In this document: piece by piece, positions 1 through 8,282 of the stretch
How positions within the stretch are numbered: the stretch's first letter is position 1
How the letters are laid out: each line of letters begins with the position of its first letter
Origin: Pseudomonas vlassakiae
GTDB lineage: Bacteria; Pseudomonadota; Gammaproteobacteria; Pseudomonadales; Pseudomonadaceae
NCBI RefSeq assembly: GCF_014269035.2
Contig: NZ_JABWRP020000002.1
Span: forward strand, 372,001 to 436,000
DNA: 64,000 bases
Direction of reading: 5' to 3'
Position numbers and translations under genes: made by a program
Notes under the pieces: model-generated
Database searches by the model: none
Told to the model about the DNA's origin: nothing
The model's input: only the letters and a program-made list of their open reading frames with translations

Positions 1-34
1 CGTCGATGCACATCTGGAAACGAACGAGGGTCAT
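1..34 (-). CDS. 5' end of a further gene in the catabolic operon (truncated by window edge)
   Basis: Only the first 11 codons are inside the window (MTLVRFQMCID). The ATG overlaps the TGA of the upstream hydrolase gene in an ATGA arrangement, so the two are translationally coupled. The short N terminus would suit an aldehyde dehydrogenase, but eleven residues cannot establish a family. Confidence 0.5.
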   Translation of the reverse strand, partial: MTLVRFQMCID

Positions 35-864
35 GCAACAATCCCCTTGGCGGATTCGGTGAGGGTGCGGGCTTGGGCGAGGAAGTCCAGCAGCATCTTG
101 TTGACTTCCCGGGGTGCTTCCACTGGCATCATATGCCGTTGCTCGGCGAGGACCACGCTTTGTGCGCCAGGAATGCTGGCGGCGAGCTGGCGGGTCATGG
201 CCGGAGTGGAGCCCGAGTCGAGTTCGCCGGTGGCGATCAGGGTCGGTACCTGAATGCTGCCCAGGTCGCCGGCGCGGTACATGTCCTGGGTGGCGAACAG
301 CGAATAAGTGGTGTGGTAACCCTGCGGGTCGTTGTTCGCCAGTACTTGGCGAATGGCCGCGACCTGCGCCGGGTTGGCAGCCTTGTATTCACGGCTGAAC
401 CAGCGGTCGAGCGCGGCGTCGACGTTGGCGTCGGGGCCGAGCTCCGCAGCCTGGGCGGCGCGGGCGATAACGCCGGCACTCTGTTCAGGGGTGCGGTTGA
501 ACACGCTGTTGAGCACTACCAGCGCAGCCAGGCGCTGCGGGTAGTGGAGGGCGAATGCACGGGCGACCAGGCCACCCATGGAGAAGCCGATCACGGTGGC
601 TTGTTGAATCTGCAGGTGGTCGAGCAGTTCGGCCAGCTGGGCGGCATAGCCTTCCAGGCCGATGTCGGCGGCCGGCAGCGCGCTCTGGCCGTGGCCGAGC
701 ATGTCGTAGGTGATGACGCGGTAATCATTGGCCAGGCCAACGATCTGCCCGCCCCACATTTCCTTGTTCAGGCCCACGCCGTGGATCAGTACCACAGGTT
801 GGCCCTGGCCGACGGACAGGTAGCTGGTGCCGGCGGGTGTACGTTCAGCGACAGGCTGAATCAT
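31..864 (-). CDS. alpha/beta hydrolase (3-oxoadipate enol-lactonase / RutD-like)
   Basis: A 277-aa alpha/beta-fold hydrolase. It has the oxyanion-hole HG motif (LIHGVGLNKEMW), the nucleophile elbow GFSMGG and a late acid/His pair (ATGELDSG...EQRHMM), so the Ser-Asp-His triad looks complete. The ATG at 864 is chosen because AAGGAG lies just upstream; the reading frame stays open further 5' but without a ribosome site. No signal peptide is visible, so it should act in the cytoplasm. It follows the AA_synth gene by 68 bp and is coupled to the next gene by a 4-bp overlap. Its place in an operon with a flavin monooxygenase system suggests hydrolysis of a ring-cleavage product or carbamoyl intermediate. 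The substrate cannot be read from the sequence. Confidence 0.85.
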   Translation of the reverse strand: MIQPVAERTPAGTSYLSVGQGQPVVLIHGVGLNKEMWGGQIVGLANDYRVITYDMLGHGQSALPAADIGLEGYAAQLAELLDHLQIQQATVIGFSMGGLVARAFALHYPQRLAALVVLNSVFNRTPEQSAGVIARAAQAAELGPDANVDAALDRWFSREYKAANPAQVAAIRQVLANNDPQGYHTTYSLFATQDMYRAGDLGSIQVPTLIATGELDSGSTPAMTRQLAASIPGAQSVVLAEQRHMMPVEAPREVNKMLLDFLAQARTLTESAKGIVA

Positions 865-932
865 GGAGGGCGCTCCTTGAAGGTCGGGCGCGGCGGGTAA
901 GCACGCCACGCCCCGGCCCGTCTTGGTTGTTG

Positions 933-1529
933 TTATTGAGCGTTGGCTTTTTCGGCAGCCAGTTCTTCCAGGTCGATGTAGCGGTTGCCGATGCGCGGGT
1001 GCAGGCGGCCACCGTCGGCGGCGCCCAGGACCACGACGATTTCATCGGCGCGCGGCGCGTCTTCGATCTGCATTTCCAGGGTGATGTAGTGCGAACGCAG
1101 GCCTTCGTCGTCCTTCTGCATCATCGGGATCTGGATCGAAGTGCCTGGGCCGCCGCGCTTGTTGGTGAAGCTCAGGTAGCTCTTGGCCTGTACCGCTTCG
1201 CGGTAGTGGTTGCCGAAGCGCAGGGTGTGGATCACCGCCGAGGCGTGCTCGATCTCACCATCGGCGCCGACCACTGCGGCCTTGCCGTAGGCTTCGATCT
1301 TGTCGGCACCGCCGATGGCAGCGGTCAGGCGCTCGACCATCAGGGCACCCAGGTCCGAGCAGTTGGCGCGGATTTCCGGCTTCAGATCTTCAACGAAACC
1401 GCGACCGGCCCATGGGTTCTTGATCACGACGGCCAGGCCGACCATGGTCACCGGCTTGTCGGTGGCCTTGCCGCCTTCGATGCGGGTCTCTTCGGAGTAG
1501 GTGACGATCTTGCGGATTTCGAAACTCAT
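933..1529 (-). CDS. AA_synth family protein (amino acid synthesis family, PF06684)
   Basis: A 198-aa protein recognised as AA_synth from its start (MSFEIRKIVTYSEETRIEGG) and the middle block GKAAVVGADGEIEHASAVIH. The family name is historical; I know of no secure enzymatic role. The ATG at 1529 is preceded by AGGAG. No signal or membrane segments are visible. It is the first gene of its own transcription unit: a terminator closes the upstream monooxygenase unit, and a palindromic operator sits about 40-50 bp before this start. The linkage to a luciferase-like monooxygenase, flavin reductase, hydrolase and nucleobase-type permease suggests a role in catabolism of a nitrogen heterocycle or related compound. 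That is inference from context. Confidence 0.8.
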   Translation of the reverse strand: MSFEIRKIVTYSEETRIEGGKATDKPVTMVGLAVVIKNPWAGRGFVEDLKPEIRANCSDLGALMVERLTAAIGGADKIEAYGKAAVVGADGEIEHASAVIHTLRFGNHYREAVQAKSYLSFTNKRGGPGTSIQIPMMQKDDEGLRSHYITLEMQIEDAPRADEIVVVLGAADGGRLHPRIGNRYIDLEELAAEKANAQ

Positions 1530-1568
1530 GGGTGGCTCCTGGTGAGGGTTATCAGCTCTTGTTGTCTG

Positions 1569-1596
1569 ATGGTATACCATAATATTTGTTGCGCAA
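1569..1596 (-). promoter_or_regulatory. promoter with overlapping palindromic operator ATGGTATACCAT
   Basis: The plus strand at 1569-1580 is a perfect 12-bp palindrome. Read on the minus strand, TTGCGC (1596-1591), a 16-bp spacer and TACCAT (1574-1569) make a plausible sigma-70 promoter for the AA_synth unit, with the palindrome covering the -10. The same arrangement recurs before the flavin reductase gene. The palindrome resembles the operators of GntR-family repressors. No such regulator lies beside it. Confidence 0.65.
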
Positions 1597-1662
1597 GAGG
1601 TGGCTTGAAATTTCTCTTGCCTGGGGACGAAAGGTGGCCTGATGCCTTGATTTCTGTGCTGT

Positions 1663-1708
1663 CTGTACTGGCCTCTTCGCGGGTGAACGCGCGAGAAGGC
1701 CAGTACAG
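1663..1708. repeat. REP-like palindrome
   Basis: Long inverted repeat: CTGTACTGGCC and the following cttcgcg pair with cgcgagaaggccagtacag across a short centre. It carries the cctcttcgcgggt core of the P. putida REP element. Confidence 0.6.
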
Positions 1709-1713
1709 GCGTT

Positions 1714-1735
1714 AAAAAAAACCCGCTCGCGCGGG
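1714..1735 (-). terminator. rho-independent terminator of the reductase-monooxygenase unit
   Basis: On the minus strand a GC stem CCCGC-GCGA-GCGGG is followed by eight Ts. It lies 55-75 bp after the monooxygenase stop codon and separates it from the AA_synth unit. Confidence 0.8.
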
Positions 1736-1789
1736 CTTCGGGGGCCCACGGGAGCGGGCGCGTCCCGCAATGGCTCAGGCAATGGGAAT

Positions 1790-2830
1790 TCAGGCGAATG
1801 CCGGCACCACTTCCTTGATGAACAGCTCGAGCGACTTCTTCTTCTCGGCATGGGGCAGGCTGTTGTCGCACCAGAAGCTGAACTCGTCGACACCGAGCTC
1901 CTGGTAGTACTTGATGCGGGCGATGATCTCTTCGGGGGTGCCGATCATGGTGTTCTTGCGGATGTTCTCCAGTTGGAACGCCGGCACTTCGGCAAACTTC
2001 GACTCGGGGCTCGGCTCGAGGAAGCCGTTGACCGGGGTGGTCTTGTTGCCGAACCAGGCATCGAAGGTGCGGTAGAAGCGCGAGATGGCCTGGGCGCCGA
2101 TTTTCCAGCCTTCGGGCTCGGACGGGCTATGCACATGGGTGTGGCGCAACACCATCAGTTGCGGGCGCGGTACGTCCGGGTTGTTGTCGAGGGCGGCCTG
2201 GAACTTGTTCTTCAGGTCCAGCACTTCTTCGTCGCCCTTCATCAGCGGGGTGACCATGACGTTGCAGCCGTTGGCAACGGCGAAGTTGTGCGAGTCCGGG
2301 TCGCGGGCGGCGATCCACATCGGCGGGGTGGCGTTGAACGGCTTTGGCACGCTGGTGGAGGTGGGGAACTTGTACACTTCGCCATCATGGGCGTAGTCGC
2401 CTTCCCACAGCTTGCGCACCACCGGGACCATTTCGCGCAGGGCCTTGCCGCCGTCGGTGGCCGGCATGCCACCTGCCATGCGGTCGAACTCGAACTGGTA
2501 GGCACCACGGGCAAGGCCCACTTCCATGCGGCCGTTACTGATCACGTCGAGCAGGGCGCATTCGCCAGCCACGCGGATCGGGTTCCAGAACGGCGCGATG
2601 ATGGTGCCGGCACCCAGGCGGATCTTCTCGGTACGCGCGGCCAGGTAGGCCAGCAGCGGCATCGGGCTTGGCGAGATGGTGTATTCCATGGCGTGGTGTT
2701 CGCCGATCCACACGGTGCTGAAACCGCCGCGCTCGGCCATCAGGGTCAGTTCGGTCAGGTCTTCGAACAACTGGCGGTGGCTGACCTGTTCATCCCAACG
2801 TTCCATGTGCACGAACAACGAAAATTTCAT
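1790..2830 (-). CDS. LLM-class flavin-dependent monooxygenase (luciferase-like)
   Basis: A 346-aa bacterial-luciferase-like TIM-barrel enzyme of the FMNH2-dependent class. Hallmarks are the N-terminal block GFSTVWIGEHHAMEY, the RIRLGAGT-type strand (EKIRLGAGTIIAPFW) and the NGRMEVGLARG motif (residues about 110-125). It should use reduced flavin supplied by the flavin reductase encoded 75 bp upstream and insert oxygen into an organic substrate. GAGGAAAG precedes the ATG. The RutA/RutF pair for uracil ring opening is the best-known analogue of such a linked oxygenase and reductase, and a nucleobase-type permease sits nearby, but this protein is not clearly RutA. The substrate is unknown. Confidence 0.9.
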   Translation of the reverse strand: MKFSLFVHMERWDEQVSHRQLFEDLTELTLMAERGGFSTVWIGEHHAMEYTISPSPMPLLAYLAARTEKIRLGAGTIIAPFWNPIRVAGECALLDVISNGRMEVGLARGAYQFEFDRMAGGMPATDGGKALREMVPVVRKLWEGDYAHDGEVYKFPTSTSVPKPFNATPPMWIAARDPDSHNFAVANGCNVMVTPLMKGDEEVLDLKNKFQAALDNNPDVPRPQLMVLRHTHVHSPSEPEGWKIGAQAISRFYRTFDAWFGNKTTPVNGFLEPSPESKFAEVPAFQLENIRKNTMIGTPEEIIARIKYYQELGVDEFSFWCDNSLPHAEKKKSLELFIKEVVPAFA

Positions 2831-2905
2831 GGGGCTTTCCTCAACGCTTGAAAGTGTCTGGCGCCGGGCAGGGGAGGCGCCAGGTGTCTCGATTCAGAAC
2901 AGGCT

Positions 2906-3391
2906 TCAGGCAAAGGCCGGCAGGCTGGCCATCTTGCCGCGGCAGTAGACCATCGGCCGAGGGGCTTGCTCGGGGACGATCAGGTTGTGCACCTTGCCGA
3001 CCATGATGGCGTGGTCGCCACCTTCATATTCGCGCCACAGTTCGCACTCGATGACGGCGGTGGCGCCGGCCAGGATCGGGTTGCCCAGCTCGCTCAGGGT
3101 CCATTCGATGCCAGCGGCCTTGTCCTTGCCCTTCTTGGCGAACGCGTAGGCTTCGGCTTGCTGTTCACCGGAGAGCAGGTGAATGGCAAAGCGCTTGTTC
3201 TTGATCAGGACAGGGTAGGAGTCGGAGGTATAGTTAGGGCAGAACAGCACCAGCGGTGGGTCCATCGACAGCGAGGAGAAGGCGCTGGCAGTCAGGCCGA
3301 CGACCGAGCCGTCGTCGTCCAGGGTGGTGATGACGGTAACGCCGGACGGGAAGGAGCCCAGGACGTTCTTGTAGAGGGTTGCATCGATCAT
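2906..3391 (-). CDS. flavin reductase family protein (FMN reductase partner)
   Basis: A 161-aa small flavin reductase. The N-terminal block (LGSFPSGVTVITT...GLTASAFSSLSMDPPLVLFC) and the GDHAIMVGKV segment are typical of NAD(P)H:flavin reductases that feed two-component monooxygenases. The start at 3391 is preceded by AGAGGT. A longer reading frame to 3475 begins at a TTG inside the operator/promoter region and is unlikely to be used. It is the first gene of the unit, followed by the luciferase-like oxygenase. Confidence 0.9.
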   Translation of the reverse strand: MIDATLYKNVLGSFPSGVTVITTLDDDGSVVGLTASAFSSLSMDPPLVLFCPNYTSDSYPVLIKNKRFAIHLLSGEQQAEAYAFAKKGKDKAAGIEWTLSELGNPILAGATAVIECELWREYEGGDHAIMVGKVHNLIVPEQAPRPMVYCRGKMASLPAFA

Positions 3392-3447
3392 CGGGTGTAC
3401 CTCTATACGGCTGCGGTGGTCCGCGGTTTTTATCGTTGATGTGTCTG

Positions 3448-3475
3448 ATGGTATACCGTAATACCTATTTTGCAA
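3448..3475 (-). promoter_or_regulatory. promoter with overlapping operator ATGGTATACCGT
   Basis: Copy two of the palindrome (3448-3459, one mismatch). On the minus strand TTGCAA (3475-3470), 16 bp and TACCAT (3453-3448) form a promoter with the same geometry as at 1569-1596. The flank tgtctg before both copies is also conserved, so the two units are probably co-regulated. Confidence 0.65.
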
Positions 3476-3509
3476 GCGGAATTTTCAGCACTGTTTTTTC
3501 ACGATGAAT

Positions 3510-3542
3510 GGCTCAAGCCCACGTAAACCGTGGGATTGAGCC
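3510..3542. repeat. imperfect inverted repeat in the divergent promoter region
   Basis: GGCTCAAGCCCACG (3510-3523) pairs with CGTGGGATTGAGCC (3529-3542) with one mismatch around TAAAC. It lies between the two divergent promoters and upstream of the permease -35, so it could be an extra regulator site rather than a transcribed hairpin of the permease mRNA. Confidence 0.6.
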
Positions 3543-3607
3543 GTGAGGCGGTTTGTCGCAGGGGGTGTGCGAGCAGATCAGTGGGCGTTTTTTCCTGCGG
3601 ATCAGTG

Positions 3608-3635
3608 TTGTCAAAAGTTTGGAATACCATAATAT
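3608..3635 (+). promoter_or_regulatory. permease promoter with third operator-like site
   Basis: TTGTCA (3608-3613), a 16-bp spacer and TAATAT (3630-3635) form a good sigma-70 promoter. The spacer holds TTGGAATACCAT (3619-3630), a degenerate copy of the palindrome seen at 1569 and 3448, again followed by AATAT. The intergenic region 3392-3707 otherwise holds only the second operator and the inverted repeat; I see no gene in it. Confidence 0.65.
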
Positions 3636-3707
3636 GGTCCGCAGCTGAGAGGCCGCCTAGATGCGGTTTCCTTACAACGATAAAAACGACCTTTCGAGCT
3701 GAATCCT

Positions 3708-5114
3708 ATGTCCCAACCGTCGTCGCAGCACCAGTTTGTCGAGAATCACACGGTCGATTACGTTCCACCTGCCGAGCGCCACGGGAAGGCGCGCGACCTG
3801 TTCACCCTCTGGTTCAGTACCAACATCGCGCCACTGCCAATCGTCACCGGTGCCATGGTGGTCCAGGTGTTTCACCTGAACCTGCTGTGGGGGCTGATCG
3901 CAATCGTGCTGGGTCACCTGATCGGGGGCGTGTTCATCGCCCTGGCCTCTGCGCAGGGACCGCAGCTGGGCATTCCACAGATGGTCCAGAGCCGTGGCCA
4001 GTTCGGCCGTTATGGCGCGCTGCTGATCGTGTTCTTCACCGCGCTGATCTATGTCGGCTTCTTCATTTCCAACATCGTCCTGGCGGGCAAGACCATCCAC
4101 GGCATCGCCCCAAGCGTGCCGATGCCAGGCGCGATCGTGATCGGCGCCTTGAGCGCGACGGCCATCGGCGTGATCGGCTATCGTTTCATCCATATCCTCA
4201 ACCGCATCGGTACCTGGGTGATGGGCTCGGCACTGCTGGCCGGTTTCATCATGATGTTCGTCCAGCAACTGCCGGCGGACTTCTTCAGCCGCGGCGCATT
4301 CAACCTGTCGGGCTTCATCGCCACTGTGTCGCTGGGCATCATCTGGCAGATCAGTTTCTCGCCGTACACCTCCGACTACTCGCGCTACCTGCCGCGTGAA
4401 GTGGGCATCGCCAAGCCGTTCTGGGCGACCTATTTCGGCGCGACCTTGGGCACCATCCTGTGCTTCAGCTTCGGGACGATCGCCGTGCTGTGCGTGCCCG
4501 AAGGCACCGACGCGATGGATGCGGTCAAGCAGGCCACCGGCTGGCTGGGCCCGATCCTGATGGTGCTGTTCCTGCTCAACATCATCAGCCACAACGCCCT
4601 CAACCTGTACGGCGCAGTGCTGTCGATCGTCACAGCGATCCAGACCTTCATTGCCGAATGGACGCCGAGCATCAAGGTGCGAGTGATCCTGGCCGCGGTG
4701 ATCCTGGTGGGCTGCGCGATGGTGGCGCTGAACGCGTCGGCGGGTTTCATCGGCCAGTTCATCGGCCTGATCCTGGCGCTGCTGCTGGTGCTGGTGCCGT
4801 GGGCATCGATCAACCTGATCGACTTCTACCTGATCAAGAAGGGCCGGTACGACATCGCTTCGATCTTCCGTGCTGATGGCGGCATCTATGGCCGCTTCAA
4901 TCACCACGCGATCATTGCCTATGCCTGCGGCATCCTGGTGCAGCTGCCGTTTGCCAACACGTCGCTGTATGTAGGGCCGTATTCGAACATTGTCGAAGGG
5001 GCCGACCTGTCGTGGCTGTTCGGCCTGCTGGTGACGGTGCCGCTGTACTACTGCCTGGCAACCCGTGGCAAGGCCGCTGAGCAGGCGGGGCGGGTTGTCA
5101 GCGTCAACGATTGA
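3708..5114 (+). CDS. NCS1-family nucleobase permease (cytosine permease-like)
   Basis: A 468-aa polytopic inner-membrane protein of the nucleobase:cation symporter-1 family (cytosine/purine, allantoin, hydantoin or thiamine-precursor transporters). It shows about 12 hydrophobic segments, the N-terminal motif FTLWFSTNIAPLPIVTGAM, the GIPQMVQSRGQFG loop and SFSPYTSDYSRYLP in the middle. Length is normal for the family. It is divergent from the oxygenase/reductase unit and shares its operator motif, which suggests it imports the substrate of that pathway. The leader contains ctgaga, but no other part of a TPP riboswitch is present. Confidence 0.88.
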   Translation: MSQPSSQHQFVENHTVDYVPPAERHGKARDLFTLWFSTNIAPLPIVTGAMVVQVFHLNLLWGLIAIVLGHLIGGVFIALASAQGPQLGIPQMVQSRGQFGRYGALLIVFFTALIYVGFFISNIVLAGKTIHGIAPSVPMPGAIVIGALSATAIGVIGYRFIHILNRIGTWVMGSALLAGFIMMFVQQLPADFFSRGAFNLSGFIATVSLGIIWQISFSPYTSDYSRYLPREVGIAKPFWATYFGATLGTILCFSFGTIAVLCVPEGTDAMDAVKQATGWLGPILMVLFLLNIISHNALNLYGAVLSIVTAIQTFIAEWTPSIKVRVILAAVILVGCAMVALNASAGFIGQFIGLILALLLVLVPWASINLIDFYLIKKGRYDIASIFRADGGIYGRFNHHAIIAYACGILVQLPFANTSLYVGPYSNIVEGADLSWLFGLLVTVPLYYCLATRGKAAEQAGRVVSVND

Positions 5115-5134
5115 CAGGCCGTTGCTGATGTAAA

Positions 5135-5153
5135 GGGGCCGCAAAGCGGCCCC
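5135..5153. terminator. hairpin terminator between convergent genes
   Basis: GGGGCCGC-AAA-GCGGCCCC, a perfect 8-bp stem between the permease and chemoreceptor stops. It can serve both directions, although the T tract is weak. Confidence 0.7.
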
Positions 5154-5165
5154 CGCTGTTTCAGA

Positions 5166-6791
5166 TCAGACCTTGAACTGCGCGACCATGCCATTCAAGT
5201 CCACCGCAAGGCGCGACAGGTCCTGCGCCGCCGCGCTGGTCTGGTTGGCCCCCGCCGACGTCTGCATTGCCAGATCCCGAATGTTCACCAGGTTGCGGTC
5301 CACCTCCCGTGCCACCTGTGCCTGCTCCTCGGAAGCGCTGGCAATCACCAGGTTGCGCTGGTTGATCGAGGCGATCGCCTCGGCAATCACTTCCAGCGCC
5401 TCACCGGCACCTTGCGCCACCTCCAGCGTGCCGTTCGCCCGGCCGCGGCTGCTGTGCATCGCCGCCACCGCACGCTCGGTACCGTTCTGGATCCCGGCGA
5501 TCATCTGCTCGATCTCTGCCGTCGACTGCTGGGTCCGATGGGCGAGGGCGCGCACCTCATCGGCCACGACGGCAAAGCCGCGGCCTGCTTCACCTGCGCG
5601 TGCGGCTTCGATGGCGGCGTTGAGTGCCAGCAGGTTGGTCTGGCCGGCAATCGCGCCGATCACATCCAGCACGCGGCTGATCTCGTTGGCATTGCTGGCC
5701 AGTTGTTCGATCTCGGTGGAGGTGCCCGCCACGTCGTTGACCAGGTGCTGGATCGAGGCCAGCGCCTGGTTGACCTGCTCACGACCATCGCGAGTGGTCT
5801 GGTCGGCTCCTTTGGAGGCATCGGCGGTGCTCACCGCGTTGTTGGCCACTTCTTCCACTGCTGCGGTCATCTGGTTGACGGCGGTGGCGGCCTGGTCGAT
5901 TTCCGCGCTCTGCTGGTGCAGGCCGCGGCTGGTGTCTTCGGTGACGGTGTGCAGCTCTTCCGAGGCCGAGGCCAGCTGGTCGGAGGAGGCGGCGATCTTG
6001 CGGAGGGTGTCGCGCAGGCTGTTCTGCATGCGGCTCAAGGCGCGCAGCAGCAGAGCCGGTTCGTCACGGCCGATGACACGGATGTCCTGGGTCAGGTCGC
6101 CGGTGGCCACGCGCTCGGCCACCGCCACTGCATCGGCCAGCGGCACCACGATGCTGCGCGTGAGCAGCGTGGCAATGGCGGCCAGTGCAAGCATGATGAC
6201 CACCAGTGAGGCGATGATTGCGGTGAAGGCCTCGTCGGCTACATCGCTGCTGCGCTGCGAGGCATCCTCGGCACCTTTGCCGTTATAGGCAATGAGCGCG
6301 GCCATGGCCTTCATCATGGTATCGGCGTACTGGGTCAGCGGGCCGCTGATCTGCTGCTTGGCCTGGTCCATGCGACCGGCAGCGATGTCCTGCACTACCC
6401 GCGACTGCAGGTCGAGGTATTGCGTATAGGCCGCATTGAAGGCATTGAACAGGGCGCGATCATCCGCGGCGATGATGGTGTCCTGGTAGTCCTTGAGGCC
6501 ACTGCCGAGCTGTTCGTTGACGCCCTTGAGCATGTCGATGTTGCGCGCACGCTCGCCGGGGTTGTCGTCCAGCGCGGCGCGCAAGGTGACGGCGCGGGCG
6601 CGGCCGAGGTTGGTGCTGATTTCACCGAGGGCAACCACGGCAGGCATCCAGGTGACACGGATTTCGTCCGTGGCGGAGTCCATCTGCCGGGTTTCATGGA
6701 TTGCAATGAGGCCCATGACCAGGACCAATGCGCCCAACAGGGCGAAAACGCTGCTAGCGCGAGTGCCGATCTTCATATTCCGTAACTGCAT
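5166..6791 (-). CDS. methyl-accepting chemotaxis protein
   Basis: A 541-aa transmembrane chemoreceptor. TM1 is at residues about 12-32, followed by a helical periplasmic sensor of roughly 155 residues (four-helix-bundle type), TM2 at about 188-210, a HAMP domain ([23 protein letters not shown]) and a long cytoplasmic coiled coil. The highly conserved tip ([24 protein letters not shown]) is near residue 390. No C-terminal CheR/CheB pentapeptide is visible. AAGGAG precedes the ATG. It signals to CheW/CheA; the ligand cannot be told. It is convergent with the permease, so a role in sensing the same substrate is possible but unsupported. Confidence 0.93.
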   Translation of the reverse strand: MQLRNMKIGTRASSVFALLGALVLVMGLIAIHETRQMDSATDEIRVTWMPAVVALGEISTNLGRARAVTLRAALDDNPGERARNIDMLKGVNEQLGSGLKDYQDTIIAADDRALFNAFNAAYTQYLDLQSRVVQDIAAGRMDQAKQQISGPLTQYADTMMKAMAALIAYNGKGAEDASQRSSDVADEAFTAIIASLVVIMLALAAIATLLTRSIVVPLADAVAVAERVATGDLTQDIRVIGRDEPALLLRALSRMQNSLRDTLRKIAASSDQLASASEELHTVTEDTSRGLHQQSAEIDQAATAVNQMTAAVEEVANNAVSTADASKGADQTTRDGREQVNQALASIQHLVNDVAGTSTEIEQLASNANEISRVLDVIGAIAGQTNLLALNAAIEAARAGEAGRGFAVVADEVRALAHRTQQSTAEIEQMIAGIQNGTERAVAAMHSSRGRANGTLEVAQGAGEALEVIAEAIASINQRNLVIASASEEQAQVAREVDRNLVNIRDLAMQTSAGANQTSAAAQDLSRLAVDLNGMVAQFKV

Positions 6792-6977
6792 GGAATGCTC
6801 CTTGACGTTGGCGTGCAGGCGTCAAGAGCATGGTCGGATGGCCGGCTCACCGGGATGGCGCCAGGCTCTCGATGCGCTGCGATTTAAGTGTGTGCCTCAC
6901 CCTTTGCAATGCTTTTTGATTTCAATGATGCCATATGGCCATCAATATTGACCAGTCATTCAATGTAACGACATCTT

Positions 6978-7012
6978 CTGACAGATCCGTCATTTTTTGA
7001 TGGATCTGTCAG
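6978..7012. terminator. inverted repeat downstream of the flavoprotein gene
   Basis: CTGACAGATCC (6978-6988) and GGATCTGTCAG (7002-7012) are perfect 11-bp arms around a T-rich loop. It lies just after the stop of the flavoprotein gene and probably ends its transcript. It could instead be an operator for the chemoreceptor gene. Confidence 0.55.
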
Positions 7013-7022
7013 GAATCTGCCG

Positions 7023-8225
7023 TTAAACGATCGCGATGTTCGGGTCGGCCGCGGCCAGCGCCAAGGCGCGATCAGCAGCCGGTGGGTAGATCCACACCCT
7101 GTTGATCTGGCGCTTCATGTCCTTGCCTTCCTGACCCTGCAGCTTCAGCTCGCGCTCCCAGCCTTCACTGAACGCCGCGCCCCACTCGCCGAGGTCCAGG
7201 CAGGTGACGTACTTGGGCTGGCGGTAGACCACGGGTGCCACCCCAAGCAGGTCGGCCATGGCGTTGTTGCCGGAGTGTCGGCCCATGGGGATCGCGTGCT
7301 GGCAGGTCATCAGGGCATGGTTGCCAAGGTTGTCGACGGCGGCCCAGGCGGTGTCGCCGGTTGCGTAGATATGCGCCTGGCCAACCACCTTGAGGTGGTC
7401 GTCGACCTTGAGCCGGCCGAAGTTGTCGCGTTCGCCGGCGATCTGGGCGGTCAGAGGGCTGGCGTTGACGCCAACGGTCCAGATCACGGTCTTGCTCGCA
7501 ATGTACTCGCCATTGTCCAGGGTCACGCCACCAGCATCGACGGCCACCACCGAGGTGCCTGTCAGCCATTGCACGCCGGCCTGCTCGGACGCTGCGACGA
7601 TCGACGGCGTGATGCCCGCGCCCAATGCTGCACCGACACTGGCGCCACGGTCGACCAACAGCACCCGCACCGCGGCCTCGCTACCGAGAATGGTGCGCAG
7701 GCGAGCCGGCATTTCGGTAGCCGTTTCGATACCGGTGAAGCCACCGCCACAGACCACCACGGTGTTGCGTGCCGGCGACGCGGGCAGGGCGGGCAGCCCC
7801 AGCAGATGCTGCTCAAGGTGCATGGCCGACGCCATCTGGTCGACATCGAAGGCATGTTCGGCCAGGCCTGGGACCGCCGGCCGTGCCACCTGGCTGCCAG
7901 CGGCGAGGACCAGGCGGTCGTAGCCGATCTGCCGGTGCTCGCCGTTGGCGTCGATGTAGCTGACGCTGCGGTCCAAGGTATCGATGGCGTCGGCAATACC
8001 AGCAATGAAGCGCACGCCGACCGCATCGAACAGACCACCTACCGGTGCCTTGAGGCTGTGCACATCGGCCTCGTAAAAGCGCGGGCGGATGTGCAGTTCA
8101 GGTTGCGGGGCGAGCACGCTGATGCTCAGGTCGTCGCGCTGGGCCTGGTCGAGCAGGCGGGCGGCGCTCAGGGCGCTCCAGACACCGGCAAAGCCGGCAC
8201 CGATGATCAGGATGTTCGATTTCAT
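7023..8225 (-). CDS. FAD-dependent NAD(P)H oxidoreductase (NDH-2-like)
   Basis: A 400-aa pyridine nucleotide-disulphide oxidoreductase fold. It has an N-terminal FAD-binding GxGxxG (IIGAGFAGVWSAL, residues 5-17), a second dinucleotide motif (VVVCGGGFTGIETA, about residue 160) and the C-terminal FAD motif IYATGDTAWA. Length and layout resemble type II NADH dehydrogenases or NADH:quinone oxidoreductases. There is no redox-active CxxC. The ATG at 8225 follows GGAG; the upstream extension to 8318 lies in the operator region. It is divergent from an Rrf2 regulator and preceded by a strong inverted repeat overlapping its promoter, so it is probably controlled by that redox-sensing regulator. Confidence 0.85.
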   Translation of the reverse strand: MKSNILIIGAGFAGVWSALSAARLLDQAQRDDLSISVLAPQPELHIRPRFYEADVHSLKAPVGGLFDAVGVRFIAGIADAIDTLDRSVSYIDANGEHRQIGYDRLVLAAGSQVARPAVPGLAEHAFDVDQMASAMHLEQHLLGLPALPASPARNTVVVCGGGFTGIETATEMPARLRTILGSEAAVRVLLVDRGASVGAALGAGITPSIVAASEQAGVQWLTGTSVVAVDAGGVTLDNGEYIASKTVIWTVGVNASPLTAQIAGERDNFGRLKVDDHLKVVGQAHIYATGDTAWAAVDNLGNHALMTCQHAIPMGRHSGNNAMADLLGVAPVVYRQPKYVTCLDLGEWGAAFSEGWERELKLQGQEGKDMKRQINRVWIYPPAADRALALAAADPNIAIV

Positions 8226-8282
8226 GGAAGTGCTCCGCAAGAGTGAAAAAGGCTTCGAGCGCACTGCCTGTGCTGCTCGAAT

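Noticed and set aside
3640..3707. ctgaga in the permease leader, as in a TPP riboswitch
   Set aside because: The rest of the TPP aptamer is absent: no matching GATAATGCC-type element or the expected helices follow before the start codon.
3672..5144. 490-codon open frame antisense to the NCS1 permease
   Set aside because: Composition and position show it is a shadow of the permease; no domain is recognisable.
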